Shown here one piece after another: positions 1 through 8,604 of a stretch of DNA of 37,310 nucleotides; the stretch's first letter is position 1, and every line of letters begins with the position of its first letter. The position numbers were made by a program, and so were the translations under genes. Where the stretch lies: the NCBI GenBank assembly GCA_947624715.1, contig CANQLO010000013.1:1-37310 (forward strand), in the 5' to 3' direction. Below the pieces are notes generated by a model. It saw only the letters and a program-made list of their open reading frames with translations. It searched no databases and was not told the DNA's origin. This stretch comes from an uncultured Clostridia bacterium (GTDB lineage Bacteria > Bacillota_A > Clostridia > TANB77 > CAG-508).

Positions 1-13
1 ATGCTTTAATCTC

Positions 14-57
14 AAGGCTTTCATACCTATGTGTGCCTTTGAGCGAAGCGAGAAAGG
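14..57 (+). promoter_or_regulatory. ackA leader with competing hairpins over the RBS
   Basis: Upstream of the first acetate kinase, GCCTT (35-39) can pair either with AAGGC (14-18) or, as CCTTT (36-40), with AAAGG of the ribosome binding site (53-57). The 14-base string CTATGTGTGCCTTT at 27-40 recurs exactly at 30244-30257 before the dipicolinate synthase gene, again followed by GAAAGGAAT. Seen: the pairings and the repeat. Inferred: a shared leader element that may control access to the RBS. It could also be a dispersed repeat without function. Confidence 0.35.
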
Positions 58-70
58 AATGGAATTTTTT

Positions 71-1270
71 ATGAAAATTTTAGTATTAAACTCAGGAAGT
101 TCATCATTAAAATATCAAGTAATTGATATGGACACAGAAAATGTATTAGCATCAGGAAATTATGAAAGAATAGGAAGTGATAAATCTTTTTTAACTCACA
201 AGGTTAATGGTGAAAAGATTAAATTAGAAAACCCAGTAAAAGATCATCAAGAAGCACTTAAATTTGTTATGGAACAATTACTAAGTAGTGAATATGGAGT
301 AATAAAAAGCTTAGATGAAATTGATAGTATTGGACATAGAATAGTACATGGTGGAGAAAAATTCAATAAATCAGTATTAATTGATGAAGAAGTTCTAAAT
401 GGAATCAAAGAATGTATTGATTTAGCACCACTTCATAATCCAGCTGGTATATTAGGAATAAAGGCATGTCAGGAACTTATGCCAGGAAAACCTAATGTAG
501 CAGTATTTGATACAGCATTTCATCAAACTATTGAAAAAGAAAGATATATTTATCCAATTCCATATGAATATTATGAAAAATATGGTGTAAGAAAATATGG
601 ATTCCACGGAACATCACATAAATTTGTTTCTCATAGAATAGCAGAAATTCTAGGAAAACCAATTGAAGACTTAAAAATCATAAATTGCCATCTAGGACAG
701 GGTGCAAGTATATGTGCTATACAAAACGGAAAATCAGTAGAAACATCTATGGGACTTACTCCAGTCGCAGGTATACCAATGGGTTCACGTTCAGGTGACC
801 TAGATCCATCTGTTGTTACATTTATAATGAAAAAAGAAAATATGTCACCAGATGAAGCAGATACAATGTTAAATAAAAAATCAGGACTACTTGGTGTTTC
901 AAAAGTTTCTTCTGATAACAGAGACATTGAACTTGCACTAGCTGACGGAAATATGCAAGCAAAATTAGCACTAGATAATTATCATTACTTAATTGCTTGT
1001 TATATTGCTAGATGTGCTGTTGCCATGAATGGTGTTGATGTAATAACATTTACAGCAGGAGTAGGAGAGAGAGGCTGTGAATCAAGATATGAGATTTGTA
1101 AACACCTTGAATTTATGGGCGTACAAGTAGATGAACAAGCTAATAAAGATGCTTTTGCAGTTGAAGCTAAAATTTCAAATAATGATTCAAAAGTTTTAGT
1201 ATATGTTGTTCCAACAAACGAGGAACTTGAAATAGCAAGAGAAGCAAAAAGAATTTGCCTAAGTTTATAA
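71..1270 (+). CDS. ackA: acetate kinase (first copy)
   Basis: Acetate kinase converts acetyl phosphate and ADP to acetate and ATP, the ATP-yielding last step of acetogenic fermentation in the cytoplasm. The 399-residue product has the family start MKILVLNSGSSSLKYQ, the phosphate-binding FHGTSH segment and the nucleotide-binding GVGERG region near residue 330, and normal full length. ATG 71 was chosen because the family begins at MKILVLN and GAAAGGA lies upstream at 52-58; an in-frame ATG at 29 would add 14 unrelated residues (MCAFERSEKG...). A second acetate kinase follows after 23 bases, so the two are probably co-transcribed. A phosphotransacetylase gene may lie left of the window. Confidence 0.95.
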   Translation: MKILVLNSGSSSLKYQVIDMDTENVLASGNYERIGSDKSFLTHKVNGEKIKLENPVKDHQEALKFVMEQLLSSEYGVIKSLDEIDSIGHRIVHGGEKFNKSVLIDEEVLNGIKECIDLAPLHNPAGILGIKACQELMPGKPNVAVFDTAFHQTIEKERYIYPIPYEYYEKYGVRKYGFHGTSHKFVSHRIAEILGKPIEDLKIINCHLGQGASICAIQNGKSVETSMGLTPVAGIPMGSRSGDLDPSVVTFIMKKENMSPDEADTMLNKKSGLLGVSKVSSDNRDIELALADGNMQAKLALDNYHYLIACYIARCAVAMNGVDVITFTAGVGERGCESRYEICKHLEFMGVQVDEQANKDAFAVEAKISNNDSKVLVYVVPTNEELEIAREAKRICLSL

Positions 1271-1293
1271 TATTTATGAAAGGAATTGAATAA

Positions 1294-2478
1294 ATGAAAA
1301 TATTAGTTTTAAATTGTGGAAGTTCATCATTAAAATATCAGTTAATTGATATGGATAACGAACAAGTTATATCTAAAGGAAATTATGAAAGAATAGGTGA
1401 AAAATCTTTTTTAACACATAAAATAAATGGACAAAAATATGTTTTAGAAAATCCAGTAGAAAATCATAAACAAGCTCTTGATTTTATTATTAAACAATTA
1501 TTAAACAAAGATTATCCATCAATTTCAGATATAAATGAAATAGGAGCAATAGGACACAGATTAGCTCATGGTGGAGAATTATTTAAAGGTCCTGTAATAA
1601 TCGATGAAGATGTTATTAAAGCAATTGAAGCATGTACGAATTTAGCTCCAATTCACACACCTAGTACTTTAATAGGAATAAGAGCATGTCAAGAACTTAT
1701 GCATGGAAAGCCTAATGTAGGTGTATTTGATACATCATTCCATCAAACAATTTCAGAAGAAAGATATATATATCCTATTCCTTATAAATATTATGAAAAA
1801 TATAAAATAAGAAAATATGGATTCCACGGAACATCACATTTTTATGTTTCAAATAGAATATCAGAAATACTAAATAGAAAAGATTTAAAAATCATAAATT
1901 GTCACTTAGGACAGGGTGCAAGTATATGTGCTATCCAAAATGGAGAATCAGTAGAAACATCTATGGGACTTACTCCAGTATCAGGAATACCAATGTGTGC
2001 TCGTGCAGGTGACTTGGATCCATCAATTGTAACATTTTTAATAGAAAATGAACATTTATCTGCAGCTGAAATAGATAAAATCTTAAATAATGAATCTGGA
2101 CTATATGGAATAAGTGGAGTTTCTAAGGATGTTAGGGATATAGAAGCAGCTGCATCAGAAGGAAATGAAAGAGCTATTCTTGCCTTAAAGCAATACAAAT
2201 ATTCAATAGCAGGTTTTATAGCTAAATATGTTATGGCTATGCAAGGTGTAGATGTTATAACATTTACAGGTGGAGTTGGAGAAAATCAATGTGGAATAAG
2301 AGCAGATATCTGTAAATATCTAGAATATATGGGTGTTAAAATTGACGCTCAAAGAAATGCAGTAAAAGGAGAAGAGGTCCTAATTTCAACAGATGACTCA
2401 AAAGTTCAAGTTTGGGTTATTCCAACAAATGAAGAACTTGTTATTGCAAGAGAAACACTAAGATTAGTAAATAAATAA
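1294..2478 (+). CDS. ackA: acetate kinase (second, tandem copy)
   Basis: A second full-length acetate kinase of 394 residues. It keeps MKILVLNCGSSSLKYQ at the N-terminus, HRLAHGGE near residue 90, FHGTSH near 178, GLTPVSGIPM near 218 and FTGGVGEN near 325. It is clearly similar to the preceding copy along its whole length, but has diverged at many positions (for example CARAGDLDP for GSRSGDLDP), so this is not a recent duplication. The RBS is GAAAGGA ahead of ATG 1294. Tandem retention suggests different kinetics, regulation or acyl specificity (acetate versus propionate or butyrate), which the sequence cannot decide. Confidence 0.94.
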   Translation: MKILVLNCGSSSLKYQLIDMDNEQVISKGNYERIGEKSFLTHKINGQKYVLENPVENHKQALDFIIKQLLNKDYPSISDINEIGAIGHRLAHGGELFKGPVIIDEDVIKAIEACTNLAPIHTPSTLIGIRACQELMHGKPNVGVFDTSFHQTISEERYIYPIPYKYYEKYKIRKYGFHGTSHFYVSNRISEILNRKDLKIINCHLGQGASICAIQNGESVETSMGLTPVSGIPMCARAGDLDPSIVTFLIENEHLSAAEIDKILNNESGLYGISGVSKDVRDIEAAASEGNERAILALKQYKYSIAGFIAKYVMAMQGVDVITFTGGVGENQCGIRADICKYLEYMGVKIDAQRNAVKGEEVLISTDDSKVQVWVIPTNEELVIARETLRLVNK

Positions 2479-2495
2479 TAATAAGAGGAAGAGAT

Positions 2496-3041
2496 ATGAG
2501 TGAAAATAAGAAAAAAAGTACCAATATGAATTTAATATATGAAAAGTGTAATCATGATCAACAAAGTCAAATAACAAAAATATCAAGTAGTAATTTACAA
2601 ATACAATCAAATTTTAGAAACTTTATACTAAATTATAAAATTCCTATAATTGTAATTTTATTGTTAGTTGTAATTTTGTTTATTTATACATTTAGAAGTA
2701 CACCTGTTTTAATTTTTTATAGCATTGCTTTATTATTGGTACTTTCTCTATTTTCAGTATATAACTGTACTTATAAACTAAAATTAAATGAGAAGAATTT
2801 AGAACTAAATATAAATTTACAAAAAACATTAATAAGTACAAAAGATATAGTAAACATATATTTATCAAAACAAAAAATGAGATTCTTTGGATTTCCTATA
2901 TATGGCTATTCTATAAATATAATATATTTGTTAAATGAAAAGCCAATGATTATAACTCTTCCAATCGTTATGGTAAATAGAAAACAATTGTTAAATTTCT
3001 TTTCTAACTTAAAATTTCAAAAAATAAAAGATGATAAATAG
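2496..3041 (+). CDS. small two-helix membrane protein, PH-like C-terminal region
   Basis: I do not recognise a named family. The 181-residue product has a polar N-terminus (1-45), two adjacent hydrophobic helices at about 48-66 and 70-90, then a cytosol-facing segment of alternating beta-like strands (95-178) with the pattern KLNEKNLELNINLQKTLIS and FGFPIYGYSINIIYLLN. That layout resembles bacterial PH-domain (YdbT/DUF304-like) membrane proteins, but this is inference from pattern only. RBS AGAGGAAG precedes ATG 2496. It follows ackA by 17 bases and precedes the sporulation cluster, from which a separate promoter divides it. Confidence 0.7.
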   Translation: MSENKKKSTNMNLIYEKCNHDQQSQITKISSSNLQIQSNFRNFILNYKIPIIVILLLVVILFIYTFRSTPVLIFYSIALLLVLSLFSVYNCTYKLKLNEKNLELNINLQKTLISTKDIVNIYLSKQKMRFFGFPIYGYSINIIYLLNEKPMIITLPIVMVNRKQLLNFFSNLKFQKIKDDK

Positions 3042-3045
3042 ACTT

Positions 3046-3075
3046 GTCATATTTGTCTACTTTCTTGAATATAAT
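3046..3075 (+). promoter_or_regulatory. SigE-type sporulation promoter for yabP-yabQ
   Basis: A -35 box GTCATATT (3046-3053), a 14-base spacer and a -10 box AATATAAT (3068-3075) lie 33 bases before yabP. The mother-cell SigE consensus is roughly KMATATT, 14-15 bases, CATACAMT, so the -35 matches fully and the -10 mostly. yabP and yabQ are known mother-cell sporulation genes in Bacillus and Clostridia, which fits. Confidence 0.55.
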
Positions 3076-3107
3076 TTATAGAGAAAAGTAGGCAAGGGGG
3101 GAAATCT

Positions 3108-3410
3108 ATGATATCTGAAGAATACTCTAAAAATCAAATAAAAGGTGATACTGTCCAAAACATTATTTTAGAAAATAGAAGAAAGCTTTCTATTTCTGGT
3201 GTTTTAGATGTTTTAAGCTTTGATGACCAAATTGTTATATTAGAAACTGATTTAGGAATGTTAACTGTAAAGGGTGATGACCTAAGAATAAATAAACTTA
3301 GTCTTGATAGTACAGAAGTTGTTATAGACGGAAATATCAATACTTTAAGCTATAGTGAAAAACAAGACAAAAAAACATCAGGAAGTTTGTTAGGTAAGAT
3401 TTTCAAATAG
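3108..3410 (+). CDS. yabP: sporulation protein YabP
   Basis: YabP is a small conserved protein of endospore formers, needed for proper spore cortex/coat assembly and made in the mother cell. The 100-residue product shows the YabP/YqfC pattern: ENRRKLSISGVLDVLSFDDQIVILETDLGMLTVKGDDLRINKLSLDS, a run of short beta strands in the middle of the protein. A strong RBS (AAGGGGGG, 3094-3101) precedes ATG 3108. yabQ begins 9 bases after its stop, and divIC follows, which is the usual clostridial order. A SigE-like promoter lies just upstream. Confidence 0.92.
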   Translation: MISEEYSKNQIKGDTVQNIILENRRKLSISGVLDVLSFDDQIVILETDLGMLTVKGDDLRINKLSLDSTEVVIDGNINTLSYSEKQDKKTSGSLLGKIFK

Positions 3411-3418
3411 GAGCATTC

Positions 3419-3958
3419 ATGAATAATCAGTTTTATTTATTTCTAATTTATATTGTGTCAGGTGTTGGAATCAGTATTTTCTTTGATATATTTAGAGTAT
3501 TAAGAAAATCAATTAAAACATCTAATTTTATAACCTACATAGAAGATGCAATATTTTGGATAATTGTTGGTTTGTTTTTAATATGGGAAATCTTTACCAT
3601 AAGCTATGGTGAGCTTAGAAGCTATATATTTATTGGACTTTTAATTGGAGTTATTTTATATTTAACAACTATTAGTAAGTATTTCATAAAAATAAATGTA
3701 AAGATATTAAATTTTTTTAAATCAATTATATTAAAAATAATTAACATACTTAAAGGAATATACAAATTTATTCTAAAAATAATAAATCCTATTTATAATC
3801 TAATAAAAAAGCCTATAAATTTCATCATAATAAATTTAAGCAAAATCTATAAAAATGTAAATACAAACTTTTCTAAAAGACAATCTAGATTCAAGACAAA
3901 GGTAGATAAAAAAAATGATAAAAAAAGAAGGATTTTACATTTTTTTGTAGAAAAATAA
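3419..3958 (+). CDS. yabQ: spore cortex biosynthesis protein YabQ
   Basis: YabQ is an integral membrane protein required for spore cortex synthesis. The 179-residue product begins with a helix at 5-24, carries the family signature SGVGISIFFDIFRVLRK, and has further hydrophobic helices at about 40-62 and 68-88. The C-terminal half is Lys/Asn/Ile-rich and amphipathic, ending in a basic tail. The RBS is AGGAG (3410-3414) before ATG 3419, and the gene is nine bases after yabP. Co-transcription with yabP from the SigE-like promoter is likely. Confidence 0.9.
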   Translation: MNNQFYLFLIYIVSGVGISIFFDIFRVLRKSIKTSNFITYIEDAIFWIIVGLFLIWEIFTISYGELRSYIFIGLLIGVILYLTTISKYFIKINVKILNFFKSIILKIINILKGIYKFILKIINPIYNLIKKPINFIIINLSKIYKNVNTNFSKRQSRFKTKVDKKNDKKRRILHFFVEK

Positions 3959-3990
3959 AGTAGGTAATTTTATTATTTTTAGGAGTAAAA

Positions 3991-4257
3991 ATGAAAACTT
4001 TTGTAAAACGCTTAATATTTTTGGCATTAGTATTATATGCAATATATACGTTAATTACACAACAAAAATTGCTAAATACTTATGCTAAAGAGGGAGAAGA
4101 GTATTCAAATCAAATAGAACAAGCAAATGAGGTTAATCAAGAGCTTACAGATACTTTACAAAGCTTGAATTCTACTGAATACATAGAAGAAATTGCTAGG
4201 GATGTACTTGATATGTATTTACCAAATGAAAGAGTTTATATAGATATGTCAAAATAG
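3991..4257 (+). CDS. divIC: septum formation initiator DivIC/FtsB family
   Basis: A bitopic division protein that works with FtsL and DivIB at the septum. The 88-residue product has a short cytoplasmic N-terminus, one transmembrane helix (about 8-24) and an extracellular coiled coil (about 32-65), ending with EYIEEIARDVLDMYLPNERVYID, the typical DivIC tail. The RBS TTAGGAG lies 6 bases before ATG 3991. It follows yabQ by 32 bases, as in many Clostridia. A rho-independent terminator overlaps its stop codon. Confidence 0.88.
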   Translation: MKTFVKRLIFLALVLYAIYTLITQQKLLNTYAKEGEEYSNQIEQANEVNQELTDTLQSLNSTEYIEEIARDVLDMYLPNERVYIDMSK

Positions 4258-4286
4258 TGTAATTATAAAAAATTATACTATTTTTC
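4256..4286 (+). terminator. intrinsic terminator after divIC
   Basis: AGTGTAATT (4256-4264) pairs with AATTATACT (4271-4279), nine pairs including one G-U, with a six-base loop, followed by A and five T. It begins inside the divIC stop codon and closes the sporulation/division transcript. Confidence 0.7.
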
Positions 4287-4365
4287 TGTATTTCGTTTAA
4301 AATTGATTTTGAACTTTTAAAAACGACAATAATAACTGTATTTGTCTAAAATCTTCCAAAATCAG

Positions 4366-4394
4366 TTGACAAATTTTACATATTTTGATAAAAT
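4366..4394 (+). promoter_or_regulatory. SigA promoter of rho
   Basis: TTGACA (4366-4371), 17-base spacer, TAAAAT (4389-4394). This is nearly consensus and gives a transcript with a leader of about 85 AT-rich bases before rho. Rho genes are often autoregulated through their leader; no structure obvious to me supports that here. Confidence 0.75.
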
Positions 4395-4484
4395 AATATT
4401 GTTATTTAAAATATTTTTTCTAAATTATTAACATTCTAATAAAATCCCAAAATTTAATTATTAATTATGAAAGGAAATAAAAAA

Positions 4485-5855
4485 ATGAGTTATGAAGAAT
4501 ATACTTTAGCACAACTAAGACAATTGGCTAAAGAAAGAGGAATTAAAAATGTATCAAAATTAAAAAGAGAAGAGTTAAGCCAAGCATTAAATGAGATGCA
4601 AGACGGTGGGAAAGAAGAATTAAGTAACATTGAAGACAATGATACTACGTTAGACGAAAACAACAATAACGTTAATTTAGAAAATAATGAAGAAATTCTT
4701 GAAACTAGAATGGAAGAAGGTTATACATTAACTTCAAATGATAGAATCGCAGAAGGCATATTAGAAATATTACCAGATGGTTATGGCTTTCTAAGAGGTG
4801 AAAATTACTTATCTACACCAAAAGATATATACATTTCACCAGTACAAATTAGAAGATTTAAATTAGACAATGGAGATAAAATTAGAGGTGTCGCAAGAAA
4901 TCCAAAGGAAGGTGAAAAATTTCCTGCTCTAATATTTGTTGGGGAGGTAAATGGAGAAGCACCAGAAAAGGCATATAGACGCCAAAAATTTGATGACTTA
5001 ACACCTATATATCCAAACGAAAAAATACAAATGGAAACAACATCAAATGAATATGCTATGAGAATAATTGATTTAATCTGTCCTATTGGAAAAGGTCAAA
5101 GAGGAATGATTGTTGCACAACCTAAAGTTGGAAAAACAACACTTTTAAAGAAAATAGCTAATAGTATAACAACTAATAATCCTGAAATTGAACTAATAGT
5201 ATTACTTATTGATGAAAGACCAGAAGAAGTAACAGACATGAAAAGATCAATAAATGGAGAAGTAATATATTCAACATTTGATGAACTTCCAGAACATCAT
5301 GTTAAAGTTGCTGAAATGGTATTAGAAAGAGCCAAAAGATTAATTGAACATAAAAAAGATGTTGTAATATTATTAGACAGTATAACAAGATTAGCAAGAG
5401 CATATAACTTAACAGTTCCTGCATCAGGAAGAACATTATCAGGAGGCTTAGATCCTGCAGCATTACATAAACCAAAAAAATTCTTTGGAGCAGCTAGAAA
5501 CATTGAAAATGGAGGAAGCTTAACAATTTTAGCTACAGCATTAGTTGAAACTGGAAGTAGGATGGATGATGTAATATTTGAAGAATTCAAAGGAACAGGT
5601 AATATGGAAGTTGTTTTAGACAGAAGTTTGTCTGAAAAGAGAATATTCCCAGCAATTGATATAAATAAATCTGGAACAAGAAAGGAAGACTTACTTCTAA
5701 CAAAAGAAGAACTTGAAACTGTTTATAGTTTACGAAAAGCAATGTCATCAAGACCACAAGCTGAAATAACAGAAGATGTAATAAATTTAATAATGAATAC
5801 AAAAAATAATAAAGAACTAATAAAAGTATTATCAGATAAATTTAAGAAATTCTAA
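4485..5855 (+). CDS. rho: transcription termination factor Rho
   Basis: Rho is the hexameric RNA helicase that ends transcription at untranslated RNA. The product (456 residues from ATG 4485) has an N-terminal SAP-like helical domain ([15 protein letters not shown]), an acidic linker, the cold-shock RNA-binding domain ([15 protein letters not shown] and [16 protein letters not shown]) and a RecA-like ATPase with Walker A ([15 protein letters not shown], near residue 207), Walker B ([16 protein letters not shown]) and the secondary-site loop ([12 protein letters not shown]). ATG 4467 is in frame, but GAAAGGA (4469-4475) is then the RBS for ATG 4485, so 4485 is preferred. Confidence 0.95.
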   Translation: MSYEEYTLAQLRQLAKERGIKNVSKLKREELSQALNEMQDGGKEELSNIEDNDTTLDENNNNVNLENNEEILETRMEEGYTLTSNDRIAEGILEILPDGYGFLRGENYLSTPKDIYISPVQIRRFKLDNGDKIRGVARNPKEGEKFPALIFVGEVNGEAPEKAYRRQKFDDLTPIYPNEKIQMETTSNEYAMRIIDLICPIGKGQRGMIVAQPKVGKTTLLKKIANSITTNNPEIELIVLLIDERPEEVTDMKRSINGEVIYSTFDELPEHHVKVAEMVLERAKRLIEHKKDVVILLDSITRLARAYNLTVPASGRTLSGGLDPAALHKPKKFFGAARNIENGGSLTILATALVETGSRMDDVIFEEFKGTGNMEVVLDRSLSEKRIFPAIDINKSGTRKEDLLLTKEELETVYSLRKAMSSRPQAEITEDVINLIMNTKNNKELIKVLSDKFKKF

Positions 5856-5908
5856 AGTAAAAGAAAGTAATTCTTGTTTGATTAAAATAGCAAGAATCGG
5901 AGAAAGAA

Positions 5909-7758
5909 ATGAAAAAAGTTAATTTTAAAAGTCATTTATTAAAAAAATCATTAAAAAGAAAACATATTACTTTTGAAGAACTAGAAGATATGGATGAATT
6001 TATGATAGATGGACGAGGAGTTTTATTCACAAGAAAAGAACTAAGAAATATAAAAAATGACTTAGAATATATATTTGAAGCAATAAAAGAAAATGCCAGT
6101 GAAATCTCAATAATCAGTTGTCCCACATTTTTAAGAGATTATATAATAAAAAATGCATCAACAGAAGAAATTTATTTTGCTGGGTATGAAGATTATTTTG
6201 ACACACTAAAACAACAACAAATAGATATATCAGACGAATTTAAAAAATCTTTTGCAGATTCTTCTACAGTAACAGAATATGAATTATTTCAATATATAAA
6301 AACATCACAATATTTAGATTTAAAACCTGTTATCACTCTTAAAGATTTTGAAACGATTCAAAAATATGCAAATATATCTGACTTCAAAATAAAAATTGAA
6401 AATGAACAAGAATACCAATCCTTACTGGAAATTGCAGGTAATGAAAAAGTAGAAGTTCTTATAAACAAAAATATTATACATGATGTATCTACTAAACAAT
6501 CTAAAATTCCGCAAAATATTGATTTTATTATAGAAATAAAAGATATGTCTGAATTATCAGAAGCAGAATTAAATTCTATTTCTAGTAAAGTTAATATAAA
6601 AAGTATATATATACCATCTACAAGTTTTACTCCTCTAGAAAAAAGGGATTGCTATTCTATAGAAGAATATATTATACTAAAAGACAAAGTTGATGAAATT
6701 TTAAGTCAGATAGATAATTCACGACCAGAATTTGATAAATTTATGCAAATATATCAAATTCTAGCCAATTTAATAGAATATGAGTATGATGATGATGGAG
6801 AACCATCTCCTAGAGAAGAAGCACATAATCTAAAAGGACGGATTATTAGAAGGAAAATGTGTATGTGAAGGTTATTCAAAAATCTTACAACAAGTATTGA
6901 AATCAACTGGAATAGATTGCAAATATATATATGGAATAGGTAGAAGTTGGACAGATATAGATAGAACACATGATGGGGAGGCACATGGTTGGAATCAAGT
7001 CAAAATTGATGGAAAATGGTATAATTGTGACTTAACATGGGATTCAAATAATATAAAAGAAAATAGACCCCTAGAATACTGTTTACAAAGTGATGAAGAA
7101 TTTATATTACATGACACAGAAAGTGTCGAAAAACAAGAATGTAATCAATCATATGATAGAAATAAAATCAATTCATATCTAGGATATACTACTTCACTCG
7201 AATATGAGGAAAAAGAATATAACACTAATGAATTACTAAAACTTCTAAATGATATGAAACAATACAGTAAAAAGGGAATAAGAGCATCTATACAAGAAGA
7301 TATTGAAACTGGTAGTTACTATATGAGTATTGGAAATATAATAAATGATGATGAGATTTGCTGGTCAGACAATAAGATAGCATTTGAAAACATAAATGAT
7401 TTTATTCAACAATATATGTTGGAATTTCCAACAAAAGAAATAAATAAACGGAGGAATAACAAACTTTATAAAAAGCAACTCAGATATAGAACTTGTTATT
7501 AATGATGATTTAATTGAAAAACTTAATGAACAAGGAATATCTACAAATTTACTATTATCTGTAGAATCAGATTCACAAGAAGTAGAGTTTAGTACTAGTA
7601 GAGAAAACAAAAAAACATTAGTATCAACTTATAAAAGTGAGGGAATAAGTCAAAGCAATTTAAATAATGCATATGATATATTAAATGAGACTCAAAAAAA
7701 TATGGAACCAAAACAAATTGAAGATATTTCAGATAAAGATTTTACAGAAAATAATTGA
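5909..7758 (+). CDS. transglutaminase-like protein, needs two +1 shifts at CGG
   Basis: A cysteine-protease-fold (transglutaminase core) protein. Frame 1 runs from ATG 5909 (RBS GGAGAAAG) to CGG 6839, frame 2 to CGG 7449, frame 3 to TGA 7758. Skipping the C of each CGG gives one 615-residue protein. The first junction reads HNLKGGLLEGKCVCEGYSK, which contains the catalytic Cys (GKCVCEGY, near residue 317); His follows in AHGWNQV and Asp in DLTWD, so all three triad residues lie after the first shift. The second junction reads INKGGITNFIKS. Without shifting, the first frame stops after 319 residues, just before the active site. The N-terminal 300 residues are a charged helical and repeat-like region. 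The C-terminal 100 residues are acidic. No signal peptide is seen. Substrate unknown. Confidence 0.75.
6839..6841 (+). other. CGG recoding site 1 (transglutaminase gene)
   Basis: Codon 311 of the frame opened at 5909 is CGG, in the context AAA GGA CGG ATT. In zero frame the product ends nine codons later. Dropping C6839 gives AAA GGA GGA TTA TTA GAA GGA AAA TGT, that is K-G-G-L-L-E-G-K-C, leading straight into the catalytic Cys motif. Confidence 0.7.
7449..7451 (+). other. CGG recoding site 2 (transglutaminase gene)
   Basis: In the second frame the codon after AAA is CGG (AAA CGG AGG AAT), and a stop follows 16 codons later at 7502. Dropping C7449 gives AAA GGA GGA ATA ACA and opens 102 codons to TGA 7758 with composition like the rest of the gene. 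The resumed codon is again glycine GGA. Confidence 0.65.
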
Positions 7759-7798
7759 AATATAAATATTTATATATTTTATAAATTGTATGAATGAT

Positions 7799-7838
7799 AA
7801 GTGCAACAAGAAGAAAACTAATTGTTGCACTTTTATTT
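7799..7838 (+). terminator. intrinsic terminator after the transglutaminase gene
   Basis: AAGTGCAACA (7799-7808) pairs perfectly with TGTTGCACTT (7823-7832), followed by a T-rich run. Its position 41 bases after TGA 7758, rather than after the stop at 7502, agrees with 7758 being the true gene end. Confidence 0.8.
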
Positions 7839-7865
7839 TAATTTATTATAATTATTATTTATTAT

Positions 7866-7894
7866 TTGACAATGAAATTCTTATGTAGTATAAG
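7866..7894 (+). promoter_or_regulatory. SigA-type promoter at the left prophage edge
   Basis: TTGACA (7866-7871), 17-base spacer, TATAAG (7889-7894). It reads into the prophage from just outside its left attachment-like site, so it may be host-derived or left from an older insertion. Confidence 0.6.
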
Positions 7895-7935
7895 TAGGGT
7901 ATAGTGGATTATTGAATAAATATTATTTGCATATA

Positions 7936-7963
7936 GTTGCGTGAAATCAAAGATTATATACAC
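7936..7963 (+). repeat. left Xer/dif-like attachment site A
   Basis: Left arm GTTGCGTGAAA (7936-7946), centre TCAAAG (7947-7952), then a degenerate right arm. Left arm (one mismatch) and centre match the complete site at 13418. Bases before the arm (TTTGCATATA) also resemble those before the other copies (TTTACATAAA), so the shared stretch is about 27 bases. Confidence 0.6.
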
Positions 7964-7977
7964 TTTATTTACATAAA

Positions 7978-8005
7978 GTTGCGTGAAAATTAAATATTAT
8001 AAATT
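7978..8005 (+). repeat. second left dif-like half site B
   Basis: TTTACATAAA followed by the arm GTTGCGTGAAA (7978-7988), with centre ATTAAA and no recognisable right arm. It lies 42 bases, about four helical turns, after site A. It could be an accessory arm site or the remnant of an earlier insertion. Confidence 0.5.
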
Positions 8006-8057
8006 GTATCGACATTTTCCTTATGCCGATTTTTTTTGTTTGAAAGGAGGGCTAAAT

Positions 8058-8306
8058 ATGCAAGAGGAGCTAATATATACTGGTTATAGACATTTTATGA
8101 GTAAAAAGAATACTGATTGTTATGTTTTAGATTTTATAACCAAGCCTAAAAAGAGATTAGATGTAGACAGTTTTTATATAACACCTGCTTCAATCTTTGT
8201 AACCAAAGAGCAATATGAGAAGTTTATAAGTGAAAGTAAACTTTTAAGCATGGTTAAAGTTAATGTTGAAATTGTTGGTAATAATGTACGTTATCATCTA
8301 ATTTAG
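8058..8306 (+). CDS. small phage protein, probably pV-like ssDNA-binding
   Basis: An 82-residue protein, first gene of the prophage. ATG 8058 has the strong RBS AAAGGAGGG; an in-frame ATG at 7983 has no RBS and would overlap site B. The product is soluble and beta-rich (ELIYTGYRHF, DCYVLDFITK, SFYITPASIFV, KVNVEIVGNNVRYHL), with basic patches. Size, position ahead of the coat gene and fold pattern fit the filamentous-phage gene V class that coats single-stranded phage DNA. No residue signature proves this, so the role is inferred. Confidence 0.6.
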   Translation: MQEELIYTGYRHFMSKKNTDCYVLDFITKPKKRLDVDSFYITPASIFVTKEQYEKFISESKLLSMVKVNVEIVGNNVRYHLI

Positions 8307-8328
8307 CTTATATGTTATCAATATATTA

Positions 8329-8358
8329 TTAACAAAAGATAAATTTATTTAATATACA
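8329..8358 (+). promoter_or_regulatory. possible promoter of the coat gene, with direct repeat
   Basis: TTAACA (8329-8334), 18-base spacer, TATACA (8353-8358). The string ACAAAAGATAAATTTA occurs twice in this leader (from about 8332 and 8356), which could be an operator or chance in AT-rich DNA. Confidence 0.3.
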
Positions 8359-8399
8359 AAAGATAAATTTAAAATATACGAAAGAAAGGGGGCGAGATT

Positions 8400-8600
8400 A
8401 TGGAAGGAGCTAAATCTATGGTTGAAACGTTAGAACCTTTAAAAACTGCACTTGTTGGTAGTATTACTCCTGCTCAATTAGTAGGTGTTCTTGCTGGAAT
8501 TATAGGTGTAGGTATGACTTTTGTTTTAATGTGGTTTGGAGTTAGAAAATTAATTTCTATATTCAAAAAAGCTGTAACAAAAGGAAAAATCTCTGCTTAA
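8400..8600 (+). CDS. major coat protein (pVIII-like)
   Basis: A 66-residue protein with amphipathic N-terminal part, one long hydrophobic helix (about 25-47, VGVLAGIIGVGMTFVLMWFGV) and a basic C-terminus (RKLISIFKKAVTKGK). This is the standard design of filamentous phage major coat subunits, in which the basic tail faces the ssDNA. Both ATG 8400 (RBS AGGGGG) and ATG 8418 (RBS AAGGAG) are well placed, so the start is uncertain by six residues. There is no cleavable signal peptide. A strong terminator directly follows, as after gene VIII in known inoviruses. Confidence 0.8.
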   Translation: MEGAKSMVETLEPLKTALVGSITPAQLVGVLAGIIGVGMTFVLMWFGVRKLISIFKKAVTKGKISA

Positions 8601-8604
8601 TATT

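Noticed and set aside
631..927. Minus-strand ORFs inside both acetate kinases
   Set aside because: They mirror the coding strand of strongly conserved genes and have no RBS; they are shadows.
5867..5896. ATTCTTG/CAAGAAT hairpin after rho as a terminator
   Set aside because: No T run follows, and the downstream arm lies against the RBS of the next gene; it may affect translation but does not look like a terminator.
6897..7502. Independent second gene in the transglutaminase locus
   Set aside because: No start codon with an RBS exists, and the catalytic Cys segment lies upstream of any possible start, in DNA continuous with the first frame.
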